Source: M3007 sp044347755 (GTDB lineage Bacteria; Bacteroidota; Bacteroidia; Chitinophagales; Saprospiraceae). From it: a stretch of DNA of 64,000 bases. The position numbers and the translations under genes are program-made. Location: positions 18,800-82,799 of the forward strand of contig JBIKUE010000007.1 in NCBI GenBank assembly GCA_044347755.1, in the 5' to 3' direction. Every line of letters starts with the position of its first letter. The stretch's first letter is position 1. The notes beneath the pieces are model-generated. The model was not told the origin of the DNA, searched no databases, and saw only the letters and a program-made list of their open reading frames with translations. Positions 7,777 through 17,148 of the stretch are shown in pieces.

Positions 7777-9801
7777 CTATTTTTTTCTGGAGGCGTTTAT
7801 CAGGAAATACGCCAATGTGGCGAAACAGACCACTCCTAGAATATTGTATCCGTTAGCACCTATGATACCGGATATACTGTGTTCCATATTCATTTTTTCC
7901 AGGGCTGCTGCAGTGCCATCTGATGCCTGGAACAAGGCGACAATTACCCCGGCCAACGCACCACCAGCCACCAGTCCGGTAGCAAACAAACTTCCACGGC
8001 CAAGTTCAGCGTCTTCTACCGCTTCTCCTCTGCGACTAGACATCCAATCGGTCAAACCTTTGAGTGCGCCACCAATCCAGATTGGAAGTGTAGTGCTCAG
8101 TGGCAGGTAAAGGCCTACTGCGAACGAAAGAGATTTTACGCCACAAAGTTCCATAGTTACCGCTACAAATAACCCTACCAATACAAATTGCCAGTCCAGG
8201 TTAAAGGACAATAAACCTTTGATCAACGTAGCCATTAAGGTAGCCTGAGGAGCATTGAATTTTTCGCCGATGGCATGTTCAATGCCTTGCGCACGAAGAT
8301 CTGCCGTGGGGTTATCCAGAAAAAGAACCGTAGCTCCAATCACCAGAGAAGACACAATTACACCAATAAACAGGGCAATTTGTTGATATCGGGGAGTGGC
8401 TCCTATTAAATAACCTGTTTTGAGATCCTGGGAGGTTGCACCCGCATTAGCCGCAGCAATACATACCATGCTGCCTACAACCAGGGCCATTGGTTCAAAT
8501 ACTTTACCTGTCCAGCCTACTCCAATAAATACAAGTGCTGTACCCATAATAGTTGCAATGGTCATCCCGGAAATCGGGCTGTTGCTGCTACCGATAATCC
8601 CAACAATACGACTTGCAACCGTTACAAAGAAAAACCCAAAAATAACCACTAGTACGCCAATCATCAGTTTACTGAAAATACTGTCGCCAGGAATGCTGGG
8701 TAAAACAGCCATTAAAAGGATCAGAGCAAGGCTTCCGATTCCAACTACTTTTATCGACAAGTCATCCTCAGTACGGGCTTTGATCGCTGCTTTATCGCGA
8801 TTACGAAACTCGCCCATGCTATCGCGAAACGAAGAAATGATGGTAGGCATGGTTTTGATCAGGGTGATAAAACCTGCTCCAGCCACAGCGCCGGCACCAA
8901 TTTGGCGAATATATGCCCGGTAAACCGCTTCTGAAAGATTGCTCATGGTTTTGGTAGCCGGGTCCCAGCCAAAACGTGCGCTTGTTTGGGTGGCATCCAT
9001 CAGGTCCAGTTTGTCTAATTGGGCTGCAATTACATCAGGCGGAACCAGTGTAGCAAGCAGTGGGATCAGGCCAAGCCAGGCCAGAACGCCACCCGCCACC
9101 AATACTCCTGCAATTCGCGGCCCAATGATATAACCTACCCCCAGATATTCCGGAGTAATCTCACCACTTAACCTGGCTGCTGGTAAATACTTATTGGCAA
9201 TACCTGATGCCCATGTAGGTACTTCAGCAATGACGTGGAAAACTTTTTGCAGCATGGCGTAACCCAATGCAAATCCCAAGCCCTGGTAGGCCGTTTTGGC
9301 AAAATCGCCCCCTTTATCACCAGCCATCAGTACATGAGCACAGGCCGTTCCTTCCGGGTAAGGCAAATTATCATGTTCCTTGACAATCAACGACCGACGT
9401 AATGGGATCATCATTAACACCCCTAATATCCCGCCAAATATTGCCAGCATCAGGATAGTCCAATAATTAAAATAGCCTTTCCCGATTCCGTCAGACAAGA
9501 ACAAGAACGCCGGTAGTGTAAATACAACGCCTGCTGCAACTGATTCTCCGGCAGAGCCCGTGGTTTGAATAATGTTGTTCTCCAGGATAGTAGTACCCAG
9601 AAATTTTCGTCCCAGGGAAATAGCCAGAACGGCAATAGGAATAGACGCAGAAACGGTCAAGCCTGCTTTCAAGGCGAGATACACCGTTGCTGCGCCAAAA
9701 AGAATTCCAAAAAGAGAGCCAATGACAATGGCCCGGACAGTGAATTCCTTTACAGAAACATTTTCCGAAGCAATGTAGGGTTTGAAGTCATGGTTAGCCA
9801 T
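7777..9801 (-). CDS. OPT-family oligopeptide transporter
   Basis: A 674-residue polytopic inner-membrane protein of the OPT (oligopeptide/metal-chelate) transporter family. It shows about 14-16 hydrophobic segments and family blocks such as GSLFGILFGAATVYLALKAGLTVSASIPIAV near the N-terminus, the conserved NNIIQTTGSAGESVAAGVVFTLPA segment (about 82-105), and LPYPEGTACAHVLMAG (about 150-165). The frame extends to 9828, but the ATG at 9801 (MANHDFKPYI) gives the usual short cytosolic N-terminus. A near-consensus -7 element lies at 9840-9847. The family imports oligopeptides or metal complexes by proton symport; the substrate here cannot be assigned. It is convergent with the DUF4252 gene and divergent from porP. 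Confidence 0.9.
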   Translation of the reverse strand: MANHDFKPYIASENVSVKEFTVRAIVIGSLFGILFGAATVYLALKAGLTVSASIPIAVLAISLGRKFLGTTILENNIIQTTGSAGESVAAGVVFTLPAFLFLSDGIGKGYFNYWTILMLAIFGGILGVLMMIPLRRSLIVKEHDNLPYPEGTACAHVLMAGDKGGDFAKTAYQGLGFALGYAMLQKVFHVIAEVPTWASGIANKYLPAARLSGEITPEYLGVGYIIGPRIAGVLVAGGVLAWLGLIPLLATLVPPDVIAAQLDKLDLMDATQTSARFGWDPATKTMSNLSEAVYRAYIRQIGAGAVAGAGFITLIKTMPTIISSFRDSMGEFRNRDKAAIKARTEDDLSIKVVGIGSLALILLMAVLPSIPGDSIFSKLMIGVLVVIFGFFFVTVASRIVGIIGSSNSPISGMTIATIMGTALVFIGVGWTGKVFEPMALVVGSMVCIAAANAGATSQDLKTGYLIGATPRYQQIALFIGVIVSSLVIGATVLFLDNPTADLRAQGIEHAIGEKFNAPQATLMATLIKGLLSFNLDWQFVLVGLFVAVTMELCGVKSLSFAVGLYLPLSTTLPIWIGGALKGLTDWMSSRRGEAVEDAELGRGSLFATGLVAGGALAGVIVALFQASDGTAAALEKMNMEHSISGIIGANGYNILGVVCFATLAYFLINASRKK

Positions 9802-9839
9802 ACGCAAAAAAGAAAAGGTTGTTATCAAAGTGATGCGCC

Positions 9840-9847
9840 GAAAGGTA
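9840..9847 (-). promoter_or_regulatory. Possible -7 promoter element (OPT transporter)
   Basis: TACCTTTC on the minus strand, one mismatch from TAnnTTTG, 38 nt before the ATG at 9801. Confidence 0.35.
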
Positions 9848-9942
9848 GGCTAAATTTGAAATTATATCCAACATGCAATGAATTGTATCACTTTATCGTA
9901 AATGTAATTCACTGAAGGAAAGGCTCGTTCGCTACAACTTGC

Positions 9943-9950
9943 TACCTTTG
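9943..9950 (+). promoter_or_regulatory. Bacteroidota -7 promoter element (porP/sprF-like gene)
   Basis: TACCTTTG followed by CGCAAAATAC, 21 nt before the ATG at 9972. Transcription from here could not include the longer frame's TTG at 9939, which settles the start choice. Confidence 0.65.
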
Positions 9951-9971
9951 CGCAAAATACTCCCAATTCGT

Positions 9972-11054
9972 ATGCAAAAACGTGTTTTTTTACTCCTTAA
10001 TCCTGTCAAATGGCTCCCTCTATTGGGCATCATGCTGGTTTGTTTAACCAAAACCTATGCTCAGGATAAGCATTTTACGCAATTTTATGCATCACCGCTT
10101 ACCTTGAACCCTGCCTTAACCGGTGCTATGGATGGCAGCTATCGTGTAGGCGCCATTTACAGAGACCAATGGAGGAAAGTATTGGATAATCCAATCAAAA
10201 CCTTTTCTATGGCTGCCGATCTTCGGTTTGAGGCCAACAGGAAGAAAAATTCAGAGGATGCATTTGGTCTGGGAATTATGTTTTTCAACGACAAGGTTAG
10301 TGTAATTGATTTTAGCACAACCCAAATCGCAGTTTCCATGGCTTATCATAAAGCGTTGGGAATCAACAATGATAAATTTCTTACACTTGGCATTCAAGGC
10401 GGGCTCACCCAGCGAAATGTAAACTATGAGACCTTGAATTTTCACGACGAATTCAACGGAACTACCGGATACACACTTACTTCCAGTGAGTTCTTGCCCG
10501 GGAATAATTTTGCTTTCCCGGATCTGAATGTTGGACTGAATTATACATCCAAATTTGCTGAAGAAGGTCGCTTTTTTGCCGGCGCTTCGATCCACCATAT
10601 TCTACAACCTAAGGTATCGTTCTATGAGGATCCTACTAATATCACGGTCCAGCCAGGAGGAAAACTATATCCCAAAATGAATGTCCAGCTTGCTGCCAGT
10701 ATTCCTTTTGATCGGAGCAACCGTACATCTATACAACCCAGGTTATTGGCTGCGCTACAGGGACCACATATGGAAATCAATGCTGGCACTAATTTCCGAT
10801 TTGCTTTAGGGCAGTATGGTAGCTCAGCGCTACATTTTGGCGCTTGGGCAAGACCTGTTCGGAACGATGGTGGCTTCGGATTTGATGCGGTTGTAGCACT
10901 ATTTGGGCTTGAAATCAATTCTATGTTGTTAGGCTTGAGTTACGACCTGAATACCCGTGCACTTCAGGCAAACCAAAGACAGGGTTCTTTCGAACTCTCT
11001 ATTTCATACATGGGCAATTACGACAACGAAAAAGTACTTTGCCCTAAATTTTAA
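9972..11054 (+). CDS. PorP/SprF family T9SS-associated outer-membrane protein
   Basis: A 360-residue outer-membrane barrel of the PorP/SprF family, which binds secreted T9SS adhesins or core components at the cell surface. After a signal peptide ending TYAQ comes the family hallmark DKHFTQFYASPLTLNPALTGAMDGSYRVGAIYRDQWR, then FSMAADLRFE, GLGIMFFNDK and many alternating strands. The upstream TTG of the open frame lies before the predicted transcript start, so ATG 9972 is chosen. In many genomes such genes directly follow a large CHU_C or SprB-type gene; here der follows 50 nt downstream and the nearest secreted giants are more than 9 kb away, so its partner is not evident from context. Confidence 0.85.
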   Translation: MQKRVFLLLNPVKWLPLLGIMLVCLTKTYAQDKHFTQFYASPLTLNPALTGAMDGSYRVGAIYRDQWRKVLDNPIKTFSMAADLRFEANRKKNSEDAFGLGIMFFNDKVSVIDFSTTQIAVSMAYHKALGINNDKFLTLGIQGGLTQRNVNYETLNFHDEFNGTTGYTLTSSEFLPGNNFAFPDLNVGLNYTSKFAEEGRFFAGASIHHILQPKVSFYEDPTNITVQPGGKLYPKMNVQLAASIPFDRSNRTSIQPRLLAALQGPHMEINAGTNFRFALGQYGSSALHFGAWARPVRNDGGFGFDAVVALFGLEINSMLLGLSYDLNTRALQANQRQGSFELSISYMGNYDNEKVLCPKF

Positions 11055-11104
11055 CCGAAAAGGTTTCACCAAAAACTTTTCCCAAAAAACCTGACTCAAC
11101 ATAC

Positions 11105-12415
11105 ATGAGTAATAACATTGTAGCCATAATTGGCCGTCCCAACGTTGGAAAATCTACCCTGTACAACCGTCTGGTTGGTGGTAGAGATGCTATCACAGAT
11201 GACTTTTCCGGGGTTACCCGGGATAGAAAATACGGATATTGCGAATGGGGCGGCAAGCGCTTCACCGTGGTAGACACGGGAGGATTCGTTCACGGATCAG
11301 ATGATGTTTTTGAATCTGCTATTCGTTCACAAGTAAGGATTGCAACAGAAGAAGCGGCAGCTATTATTTTTCTGGTTGATGCACAAACCGGCATCACAGA
11401 TCTGGACGAAAGCATGGCAAAATGGCTGCGCCGTTCTACCAAGCCTATCTATTTAGTCGTCAACAAAGCAGATAACCACAAAGATCTTTTGGCAGCGAAT
11501 GAGTTTTGGGGACTTGGATTTGAAAACACTTTCTTCATTGCTGCCATAAGTGGTAGTGGTACGGGTGATCTGCTAGATGCAGTAATTGAACACATCGATA
11601 ATACCGAAGAGTTGGATACAGAGTTACCCAAGTTCGCCATTGTCGGCAGGCCGAATGTTGGGAAGTCTTCCTTGTTAAATGCATTGTTAGGAGAAGATCG
11701 GAACATTGTAACGCCTATAGCGGGTACCACAAGGGACACTATCCACTCTGCCTATAATAAATTTGGTAAAGAATTCATCCTCATCGATACGGCAGGGATA
11801 CGGAAGAAAACAAAGGTTGAAGAAGACCTCGAATTCTATTCTGTTATGCGGGCCATCCGGGCATTGGAGGAGTCGGACGTATGTCTCCTGGTTTTAGATG
11901 CTATGCAAGGGCTGGAAGGGCAAGACATAAATATCCTTCGCCTGGCTCAAAAACGTCACAAGGGAATTGTCATTCTGGTTAATAAATGGGATTTAGTGGA
12001 GAACAAGCAAACTAACTCCACAAGGGATTTTGAAGCGGCTATCAAGCGCAAACTCGCTCCGTTTGATGACGTTCCAATTCTTTTCATTTCAGTTAAAGAG
12101 AAACAGCGGATTTTTCAGGCCGTAGAAGCTGCTATGGAAGTGTATGCCAACAGGACACGCAGGATTAAGACTTCCGAGCTAAACGAAAAAATGATGGAGA
12201 TTATCGAGGCTACTCCTCCACCATCAGTTTCTGGACGCTTCCCGAAATTCAAATATGTGACCCAAATTCCTACGCACTACCCATCTTTTGTATTCTTTGT
12301 GAACAATCCAAACTGGGTAAGGGATTCCTACAAGCAATTCCTGGAGAACCAGTTGCGCAAACATTTTGACTTCAAAGGAGTAACAATGGAGGTTTATATG
12401 CGTTCTAAATCATAG
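11105..12415 (+). CDS. der: Ribosome biogenesis GTPase Der (EngA)
   Basis: Der is a tandem-GTPase needed for 50S ribosomal subunit maturation. The 436-residue product has two G domains: the first with P-loop GRPNVGKST (about 9-17), DTGG and NKAD; the second with P-loop GRPNVGKSS (about 180-188), DTAG and NKWD. A C-terminal KH-like domain (about 350-436, SGRFPKFKYVTQIPTHYPSFVFFVNNP) follows. Length and domain order are standard. It starts 50 nt after the porP/sprF-like gene, and the unknown lipoprotein gene follows 56 nt downstream; a short CCTGTTCAAACAGG hairpin lies just after its stop. Confidence 0.97.
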   Translation: MSNNIVAIIGRPNVGKSTLYNRLVGGRDAITDDFSGVTRDRKYGYCEWGGKRFTVVDTGGFVHGSDDVFESAIRSQVRIATEEAAAIIFLVDAQTGITDLDESMAKWLRRSTKPIYLVVNKADNHKDLLAANEFWGLGFENTFFIAAISGSGTGDLLDAVIEHIDNTEELDTELPKFAIVGRPNVGKSSLLNALLGEDRNIVTPIAGTTRDTIHSAYNKFGKEFILIDTAGIRKKTKVEEDLEFYSVMRAIRALEESDVCLLVLDAMQGLEGQDINILRLAQKRHKGIVILVNKWDLVENKQTNSTRDFEAAIKRKLAPFDDVPILFISVKEKQRIFQAVEAAMEVYANRTRRIKTSELNEKMMEIIEATPPPSVSGRFPKFKYVTQIPTHYPSFVFFVNNPNWVRDSYKQFLENQLRKHFDFKGVTMEVYMRSKS

Positions 12416-12471
12416 TACCTGTTCAAACAGGAATGAACGTCTCCCCCAATAACCACCAACAATAAACACAT

Positions 12472-13329
12472 ATGTTCCGTTTGTTTTTGATCCTACCCTT
12501 TCTGGCCTTACTTGGGTCATGTAAAGACGAACCTGAACAAATACCGGTTTATCTAAATATTAAACCATTTCAAGTTACTGCCCCCGGCGGTGAGAGTTGG
12601 CATAAAATTACAGATGGCTGGCTTTATATCAACGGAGAATTCCTGGGTGGGTATACCCTTCCGGCCGTTATTCCCATACTCGCCGAGGGCGATACAGAAA
12701 TACAGGTGTTCCCGGGAATTAAAGAAAACGGGATTGAAGCAACCCCGAATATTTACCCTTATCTGAAACGTTTCACTAAAAATTATAATCTGCTTTCTGG
12801 TCAAACGATCGATGTTCAACCGGTTACGGATTATGACTCCAACATCAAATATGCAATGGGAGTTGGCAGGGGTGATTTTGATGGCGGCTCAAATATTGGC
12901 CTTGAAAACAGGGATGGAGATACTGATCTCAACTTTGAGATCAGTGACAATGGTGCTTTTTCCGGAAAGTGTCTCATCATGCGCGCAGACACTGCTCATC
13001 CAATCATGGATGTAGCTACGGAGTTAATCAAGGATATTCCTAATCTGGGAGCTCCAGAGGTTTGGCTGGAGTTACACTACAAAACAGATGTACCGTTTGC
13101 GCTGTATTTACTCAATGGAAATCCTGAAAATGGACAAGGTGTTTTTCAGTTCAACAAAAGCGACACGTGGAATAAGATTTACCTCAACCTTACTCAGTTC
13201 ATCGTCAGTTCAGGCTGGCGAGATCAGCGACTCTTTTTCCGGCTGAGTCTGCCAAGAGATGAAAAAGGGCAATACACACAAACGGAAGCAACTGTTCGGC
13301 TAGACAATATTCGGTTGGTACACTTTTGA
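12472..13329 (+). CDS. Uncharacterised lipoprotein
   Basis: A 285-residue predicted lipoprotein: a short hydrophobic leader (MFRLFLILPFLALLGSC) ends in a good lipobox LLGSC with cysteine at residue 17. The mature part has an early Ig/PEGA-like segment (about 30-80, GWLYINGEFLGGYTLPAVIPILAEGDTEIQVFPG) in which a small ornament loop carries a PEGA-type pattern, then a beta-rich carbohydrate-binding-like region (about 125-285) ending in ATVRLDNIRLVHF, reminiscent of jelly-roll modules. No catalytic motif was recognised. It lies 14 nt ahead of the polyprenyl sugar-phosphate transferase gene, so a role in surface polysaccharide handling is possible but is only an inference from context. Confidence 0.7.
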   Translation: MFRLFLILPFLALLGSCKDEPEQIPVYLNIKPFQVTAPGGESWHKITDGWLYINGEFLGGYTLPAVIPILAEGDTEIQVFPGIKENGIEATPNIYPYLKRFTKNYNLLSGQTIDVQPVTDYDSNIKYAMGVGRGDFDGGSNIGLENRDGDTDLNFEISDNGAFSGKCLIMRADTAHPIMDVATELIKDIPNLGAPEVWLELHYKTDVPFALYLLNGNPENGQGVFQFNKSDTWNKIYLNLTQFIVSSGWRDQRLFFRLSLPRDEKGQYTQTEATVRLDNIRLVHF

Positions 13330-13343
13330 AGAAGGGTTAAAGA

Positions 13344-14759
13344 ATGAAACTGCGAAAACGCCACACTTTTTTTTACGGAGTCGCCGATTTTATCATGGCG
13401 ATGCTATCCTGGGCCCTCTTTTTTCTTTACCGGAAAGATCTGGAAGCTGGTGTAATGGATACCAGTGTGTTTGATGACCCTAATTTCTACCTTGGAATTT
13501 TCATTATTCCAACCGGCTGGGTTTTACTCTATAGCATTTTTGATCACTACACCGACATTTACAGGATAGCAAGACTTAACACCCTGACTAATACTTTTTT
13601 AATAACTTTTTTGGGTGTTACCTTTTTGTTTTTTACGCTTATCCTGGATGACGTAGTGAATGATTATAAGACTTACTATCGGTCTTTTATCTTTTTGTTT
13701 ACGCTTCATTTTATGCTCACAGCCACCTCACGCATGATTCTACTCACGCGCGCTAGCAGGAGGCTTAAAGCTGGGATTGTTACGTTCAATACCTTATTGG
13801 TAGGCGGCAACCAAAATGCACTGGATTTATATCAGGACATTGTAGATAGGGAAAAAGGACTTGGTAATAAGTTCGTAGGTTTTATTGATACTAACGGCGG
13901 ATTGGAGCCGGTATTAGCGGATCGGCTTCCCAATTTGGGGAAAATCCAGGATTTAACGAACGTAATCCGGGAATATCAGGTTGAGGATATTATAATAGCA
14001 ATAGAAACCTCTGAGCATAATCGTTTGAAGAATATCCTGAATATCCTGTTTGATTTTGGCGACCAGGTGTTGGTCAAGATTATTCCAGACATGTATGATA
14101 TCTTGCTCGGAACCGTAAAAATGAACCATGTTTATGGAGCGGTACTGATTGAGATACGGCAGGAATTAATGCCCCGCTGGCAGCGAACTATTAAACGGGG
14201 ATTAGACGTCCTTGTTAGTGCGCTGGCACTCTCTATACTCTCTCCTTTACTTCTGTACATCATGATCCGGGTGCGATTATCGAGTACAGGCCCTATTTTT
14301 TTCGCACAGGAGCGACTAGGACTGAATGGTAAACCCTTTACCATTTTCAAGTTTCGATCCATGTACACCGATGCAGAAAAGCTGGGTCCGCAATTATCGC
14401 ACGATGGAGATCCGCGCTGTACACCTTGGGGTGCAGTAATGCGCAAATGGCGCTTGGATGAAATTCCCAACTTTTGGAACGTACTGCGCGGCGACATGTC
14501 GCTTGTTGGCCCCAGACCGGAGCGCAGGCATTTTATTGATCAGATCCTGGAGGAGAACCCACAATACCGTCACCTGCTTAAGGTTAGGCCTGGCATCACT
14601 TCATGGGGTCAGGTAAAATATGGATACGCCTCCAATGTTCAGGAAATGCTCCAGCGTTTGCGCTTTGACCTATTGTATATTGAAAACATGTCATTGGCTC
14701 TGGATTTCAAGATCATGTTTTATACTGCTCTGGTATTATTGCAAGGCAGGGGTAAATAA
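13344..14759 (+). CDS. Polyprenyl-phosphate sugar-1-phosphate transferase (WcaJ/WbaP type)
   Basis: A 471-residue membrane enzyme that loads the first sugar phosphate onto undecaprenyl phosphate for exopolysaccharide or O-antigen synthesis. Four N-terminal membrane segments (about 10-135) are followed by a Rossmann-like CoA-binding-type domain (about 145-265, TLLVGGNQNALDLYQDI) and, after a fifth hydrophobic segment, a bacterial sugar transferase domain (about 280-465) with KRGLDVLVSALAL, GPIFFAQERLGLNGKPFTIFKFRSM, RKWRLDEIPNFWNVLRGDMSLVGPRP and RPGITSWGQV. All key blocks are intact. It is probably co-transcribed with the lipoprotein 14 nt upstream; it ends convergent to the thiolase gene. 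No other polysaccharide genes flank it, so the sugar (glucose or galactose) is undetermined. Confidence 0.93.
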   Translation: MKLRKRHTFFYGVADFIMAMLSWALFFLYRKDLEAGVMDTSVFDDPNFYLGIFIIPTGWVLLYSIFDHYTDIYRIARLNTLTNTFLITFLGVTFLFFTLILDDVVNDYKTYYRSFIFLFTLHFMLTATSRMILLTRASRRLKAGIVTFNTLLVGGNQNALDLYQDIVDREKGLGNKFVGFIDTNGGLEPVLADRLPNLGKIQDLTNVIREYQVEDIIIAIETSEHNRLKNILNILFDFGDQVLVKIIPDMYDILLGTVKMNHVYGAVLIEIRQELMPRWQRTIKRGLDVLVSALALSILSPLLLYIMIRVRLSSTGPIFFAQERLGLNGKPFTIFKFRSMYTDAEKLGPQLSHDGDPRCTPWGAVMRKWRLDEIPNFWNVLRGDMSLVGPRPERRHFIDQILEENPQYRHLLKVRPGITSWGQVKYGYASNVQEMLQRLRFDLLYIENMSLALDFKIMFYTALVLLQGRGK

Positions 14760-14768
14760 GCCGCCGGC

Positions 14769-15968
14769 TTACATGCGTTCCAATACCACTGCATAGCCCT
14801 GCCCTACCCCAATACACATGGTGCATAAGGCATACCTACCACCCTTCCGCTTAAGTTGGCGTGCAGCCGTAAGTATAATTCGGGCGCCACTCATGCCTAG
14901 CGGGTGTCCGAGCGCAATAGCACCTCCATTGGGGTTAATGCGGGGGTCCTTATCTTCTAATCCCAACATTCTGGTACAAGCCAGTACCTGAGCCGCAAAA
15001 GCTTCATTCAGCTCGATAATATCCATATCAGACAATCTCAGTCCGGCTTTTTGCAAGGCCTCTTGAGAGGCGCCAACGGGTCCGATGCCCATGATACGAG
15101 GCTCCACGCCTACAACAGCACTGCTGACAATCCGGGCAATTGGCGTCAGTTTTTGTTGATTCACGCCTTTTTCTGATGCCAGTAATAGTGCAGCCGCTCC
15201 ATCATTCAATCCGGAAGCATTCCCTGCTGTAACGGATCCTTCTTTTTTAAATGCAGGACGAAGTTTAGCGAGGATCTCCAGCGAGGTTTCGGGTTTAATA
15301 AACTCATCGTGTTCCAAAATCTGCACGTCTGACTTCCCTTTCGGTACAGAGACCGGAATAATTTCCTCTGCAAAAATACCCGCACTTCTTGCATTGGAAG
15401 CCTTTTGCTGACTCCAAACGGCAAACATATCCTGATCTTCACGACTTATGCCATGCTGTTCAACCAGGTTCTCGGCAGTCATACCCATGGCATCAGTGCC
15501 ATATAGCTGCTGCATCCTGGCATTGATAAATCGCCATCCAAAGCTGGAATCAAACATTTGAGCATCTGTACCAAATGGTTTTGCCGATTTGCTGATCACC
15601 CATGGTGCACGGGTCATTCCTTCAACTCCTCCGGCGATCCATAAATCGCCGTCTCCAGCAACTATCCCGCGCTGAGCATGAATCACCGCCGACATGCCAC
15701 TGGCGCACAATCGGTTGACCGTTTCACCAGGAACTGTTACTGGAAGTCCGGCCAATAGCAACGACATCCTGGCAATGTTTCGGTTATCTTCACCGGCCTG
15801 ATTGGCGCAGCCCAGCACCACATCTGCAATGGCAGCAGGGTCTACTTCCGGATGCCTTTTAAGCAAAGCCTCAATAGCCAAAGCGGCTAAATCATCTGTT
15901 CTTACCGGAGATAACATACCTCCAAAATTGCCAATGGGTGTGCGGATGCCATCAATAATGTATGCCAT
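14769..15968 (-). CDS. paaJ: Thiolase, 3-oxoadipyl-CoA/3-oxo-5,6-dehydrosuberyl-CoA type
   Basis: A 399-residue thiolase with the full catalytic set: nucleophile C88 (NRLCASGMSA), H355 (GHPLG) and C385 (CTMCIGVGQG), plus IELNEAFAAQ. The motifs YIIDGIRTPIG, SPVRTDDL, GCANQAGEDNRNIARM and GWRFINARMQQLYGTDAMGMTAENL are those of the PaaJ/PcaF branch that releases acetyl-CoA and succinyl-CoA at the end of phenylacetate or beta-ketoadipate degradation. The frame opens at 16028, but that start lies inside the hairpin of the upstream operon's terminator; ATG 15968 gives the family-standard N-terminus. Other paa genes are not adjacent, although paaB lies 9 kb away. A generic acetyl-CoA acetyltransferase is the alternative. 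Confidence 0.82.
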   Translation of the reverse strand: MAYIIDGIRTPIGNFGGMLSPVRTDDLAALAIEALLKRHPEVDPAAIADVVLGCANQAGEDNRNIARMSLLLAGLPVTVPGETVNRLCASGMSAVIHAQRGIVAGDGDLWIAGGVEGMTRAPWVISKSAKPFGTDAQMFDSSFGWRFINARMQQLYGTDAMGMTAENLVEQHGISREDQDMFAVWSQQKASNARSAGIFAEEIIPVSVPKGKSDVQILEHDEFIKPETSLEILAKLRPAFKKEGSVTAGNASGLNDGAAALLLASEKGVNQQKLTPIARIVSSAVVGVEPRIMGIGPVGASQEALQKAGLRLSDMDIIELNEAFAAQVLACTRMLGLEDKDPRINPNGGAIALGHPLGMSGARIILTAARQLKRKGGRYALCTMCIGVGQGYAVVLERM

Positions 15969-15998
15969 GGTTGTGCGGTAGGATAATAGCTGGTTGAT

Positions 15999-16042
15999 AA
16001 AAGCATAACGCCCGGCGCTCAGGAGCAAATCGGGCGTTATGC
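15999..16042 (-). terminator. Rho-independent terminator of the coiled-coil/membrane operon
   Basis: A perfect 12 bp stem GCATAACGCCCG/CGGGCGTTATGC (16031-16042 with 16003-16014), 16 nt loop, followed on the minus strand by TTTTAT. It lies 24 nt after the stop of the last gene of the operon and 31 nt before the thiolase ATG. Confidence 0.75.
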
Positions 16043-16065
16043 AAAAACAAAATGATCAATCAAAT

Positions 16066-17097
16066 TTACTGTTCAAAAAAGGAATCGTATTGATTGCCAC
16101 CACGCTCCTGTTTGCTGGGCACTTTTACAGGAGCATTCAGATCAAGCGTTTCAGCGGGGCTGCTGACCTTGGAAACAATCTTGTTCTTATCGCCACCAAG
16201 AAGGAAAGAAACACCCTCTTTTTCCCATTTATCCAGCATAGCCATACCTTCTTCTTCAAATACACCGTTTTGAAGGTCAATGCCGTCCATGAAGTTTTTA
16301 GACATATCCATGAAACGCTCCATTTCACCTACTTTCTGACCTACATCTTCAGCCATGGCTTCCAAAGCCATATCATACATGTATTTTTTGTCAGAATTAC
16401 CACTAAGGATATTCATGGCAGAGCGCATAGCCGAATGGCTCGCTTTAATGGCTTTATATTCCTGCTCTTTCACCACTACCTGGTCGCTCAGATCTTCCAG
16501 CATGATCTCCGAATTTTCATACATTTTGGTCAATACACGATAGAGTACTTCCATCCGCTTGTACAAGTCTTCGAGTTTCATATTCGAATCCTGTAACCTG
16601 CCGGCTTTGCGCGCCTGGAGAACCATCATAGCCTCCTTACCTGTTTCTTTAGCCTTTCCAGCCAGGTTCAGATTATTCTGGATATTGCGCTGGTTTTGTT
16701 TAATCATCTCAGCCAGCTTATACATTTGACCCTTAAGGTTGCTGATTTGGCCATTCATTTTGCCCAGGTTGTCTTTCAAATCCTCGATATAACTCTTGAG
16801 TATGCCAATTGGATCAATTTGGACGAAAATGCCGGTAATCCAACGCATGATGGATTTGTAGACATACCATACCAGATTCCGCATTTTAGGATCCAGAACC
16901 ATATAAATTACTGCGGCAAGTGCCGCCAAAATACCCGCCAAATACAAAGTATTCGACGCCAGAGTAATCAATGTTGGCAGTGCCTTATATAGGAGAAAAC
17001 CTCCTCCAAGCAGGATAGCGGCCATAAATAGACCTCCGGTAACTCCCTCCGGACGCTCCCAAAAATTTTTGGGCTTGATCGGTTGCATTTCTGTCAT
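16066..17097 (-). CDS. Membrane-anchored coiled-coil protein, PspA/ESCRT-III-like in appearance
   Basis: A 343-residue protein not recognised as a named family. Residues about 21-39 and 50-67 form two membrane segments, followed by an amphipathic stretch (WYVYKSIMRWITGIFVQIDPIGILKSYIEDL) and a long charged helical region (about 100-275) rich in Lys, Glu, Met and Gln with heptad character (LGKMNGQISNLKGQMYKLAEM; VVKEQEYKAIKASHSAMRSAMNIL). The C-terminus is a flexible tail (PVKVPSKQERGGNQYDSFFEQ). The arrangement recalls PspA-like membrane-remodelling helices but tethered by transmembrane segments; this is a visual analogy and not homology I can show. It is the last gene of a three-gene minus-strand operon. 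Confidence 0.6.
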   Translation of the reverse strand: MTEMQPIKPKNFWERPEGVTGGLFMAAILLGGGFLLYKALPTLITLASNTLYLAGILAALAAVIYMVLDPKMRNLVWYVYKSIMRWITGIFVQIDPIGILKSYIEDLKDNLGKMNGQISNLKGQMYKLAEMIKQNQRNIQNNLNLAGKAKETGKEAMMVLQARKAGRLQDSNMKLEDLYKRMEVLYRVLTKMYENSEIMLEDLSDQVVVKEQEYKAIKASHSAMRSAMNILSGNSDKKYMYDMALEAMAEDVGQKVGEMERFMDMSKNFMDGIDLQNGVFEEEGMAMLDKWEKEGVSFLLGGDKNKIVSKVSSPAETLDLNAPVKVPSKQERGGNQYDSFFEQ

Positions 17098-17148
17098 ATT
17101 ACGTTGTGGTTTCGTTGTTTAATGTTGAGGTGAATGGTTAAATGGTGC

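Noticed and set aside
5253..16042. A phenylacetate catabolic cluster
   Set aside because: Only paaB and a paaJ-like thiolase are present, 9 kb apart and on opposite strands, with unrelated genes between.
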